Part shown: positions 62,901-64,000 of the stretch, piece after piece
Position numbering within the stretch: position 1 is the first letter of the stretch
Layout of the letters: the number at the start of each line of letters is the position of its first letter
DNA from: Drosophila pseudoobscura
Lineage: Eukaryota; Arthropoda; Insecta; Diptera; Drosophilidae
Assembly (NCBI RefSeq): GCF_009870125.1
Contig: NC_046679.1
Span: 31,434,001 to 31,498,000 of the forward strand
Length of the DNA: 64,000 nucleotides
Direction of reading: 5' to 3'
Translations under genes and position numbers: made by a program
The notes under the pieces: model-generated
What the model saw: the letters and a program-made list of their open reading frames with translations, nothing else
Told to the model about the DNA's origin: nothing
Database searches by the model: none

Positions 62901-64000
62901 CTCTATAAATTGTTTCAAATAAACAATTTGTTTAGGAAAAATCCCTACAAAATTCCAAAAGCTGTATAAATCATAAAAATGCAAATAATCCTGCAACACT
63001 ATTTTGTATATTAGAATGTCCTTTCTTTATTTTGTTCCTTCTTTATTTTTTAGGTCCTTTATTAGTTATTTTCTTTATTTTTTTCCCTTAACTTTTACAG
63101 AAAAAACCCCAATTCTATTTCCATACCAAAAATCTCTCCCAAAAGGGTACCAAATGCTGCGCTACCCTACGCATACCTTGTTCTCCTGTTCGTTGCTGCT
63201 CCTGCCAGACCATGGCCGCGATCTGACCTGCCCAGGCTCTGGCTCTCCGTGTCCTGTTCTGCTGTGTCGTGGTCCCTGCCTGGTGCCTTGCCCTGTAGCC
63301 CATCCAAAACTCTGCGTTGTCGGCAGCTGCGGCTTATTTACAAGTTGCCGTCATATTTTGCATGCCCCGAGACAAAGTTCGACCCTCGTACTCCCTTTGC
63401 TGCTACCTCCGCCCCTTTGGATGCCTTTCCTTACCCCTTCAGTGCCGCCCCTGGGTTCCACCAATTTCTGTCTGTTGTCGACAGCCATTTTCACGCTTCA
63501 ACAAATCACAAGCTGCTTAGTTTCATAATTAGAAGCGTAACATTTTCGGAGGAGACACAGCATTTAAACTCGTTGTGCATTATGCCATGCCCCAAAAGGC
63601 ACAGACGACACGAAAAGCAGCAGCAGTTGAAAGTGGAAAGTCCCTCCTGCAGCTGCTACAATGAATGCATCATCAGAATCACAACAGAGGTGTAGTCTTT
63701 AAGGAAAGGACACTCTAGATAATGAAAGAGCTTAAGGAAGGGTTTCAAAGGCTTCAGCATAAGTTTAGAAGGACTTCCTGTACTTTTTTGAGTCCCAAAA
63801 GATCAGGGGCTCTGCCAAGACCTTTTTAATTGAAGAATTATATACGAAAACCCCTCACATACTCACTCTAAAACAGCGGTTAGCCCCCCTAAATATAATA
63901 GCTCCCCAATCCACGCCCCTGCCCACATAACAGTAACAGTCAATGTCACGCACAGATCACCTCTCACCGCAAGCCATCAACAAAACCCAACCAAAATCAG

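Larger units (their letters stand above)
49618..64000. other. 14-kb gene-free stretch
   Basis: I find no supported gene from here to the end of the window. Apart from the repeats listed separately, there are AT-rich segments at 50290-50880 and 51900-52230, CA repeats near 49678 and 52548-52563, GA/CT repeats near 54050-54140 and 57432-57446, a 9-bp GCCAAGCGC repeat at about 57262-57290, and T-runs at 58495-58530. The longest frames (for example 57118-57762 minus and 63004-63528 plus) run through pyrimidine- or repeat-rich DNA and lack any protein-family signal. Confidence 0.5.

Noticed and set aside
63004..63528. 174-residue plus-strand frame
   Set aside because: It begins in an AT block and continues through pyrimidine-rich DNA; no domain or conserved motif, and the start is not an ATG in a good context.
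1..64000. tRNA, rRNA, CRISPR array or transposon with coding capacity
   Set aside because: I looked for A/B-box pairs, regular repeat-spacer structure and transposase or reverse-transcriptase motifs, and found none.

Overview
The window reads as euchromatic nuclear DNA of a fruit fly (Drosophila). Short introns of 50-60 bp with clear GT..AG ends, CAAAATG-type start contexts, dense CA/GA/CT microsatellites and fly-type gene families all point that way. The obscura group is a possibility, but only a guess. About 90 percent of the window is non-coding. I see no transposon coding region, rRNA, tRNA or CRISPR, and no exon of a host gene, although the layout (small isolated genes on both strands in long empty stretches) would fit genes nested in a very large intron.

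Six genes are well supported; for the five multi-exon ones I checked the reading frame across every splice junction. They are: a TTC12-like tetratricopeptide protein on the minus strand (6548-7400, four exons); a Ulp1/SENP-type SUMO protease (14788-16620, three exons, catalytic His/Asp/Gln/Cys intact); a second TTC12-like protein on the plus strand (34754-35617, three exons); an intronless 119-residue basic protein I do not recognise (41863-42222); a secreted antigen-5/CAP protein (45543-46485, three exons) that lacks the usual active-site histidines; and a Tom40-family mitochondrial import pore paralogue (48384-49527, four exons). Two further short reading frames (3982-4260 and 25262-25561 minus) are weak candidates.

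The genes do not form a pathway. They share a style: small, compact, single-family duplicates. In flies, TTC12-like, Tom40-like and Ulp1-like duplicates are often expressed in the male germline, so a set of testis-biased duplicates is a reasonable inference that the DNA alone cannot prove.

The rest is dominated by two kinds of repeats. First, about fifteen 0.4-1 kb blocks of nearly pure A+T, many strongly skewed to A or to T on the plus strand. Second, several old, diverged short-unit tandem arrays, each with its own motif: TACTCCGAAT (18040-18960), TATCGAT (26480-27470 and 28700-29600), a unit of about 140 bp carrying ATTTGGTGACC (39350-40030), TTTTAGATCA (46620-47520) and a 51-bp unit (53080-53390). 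The first is bracketed by two copies of a motif close to CCAGTGTGGCTTAGCT, which recurs near 61.2-61.4 kb.
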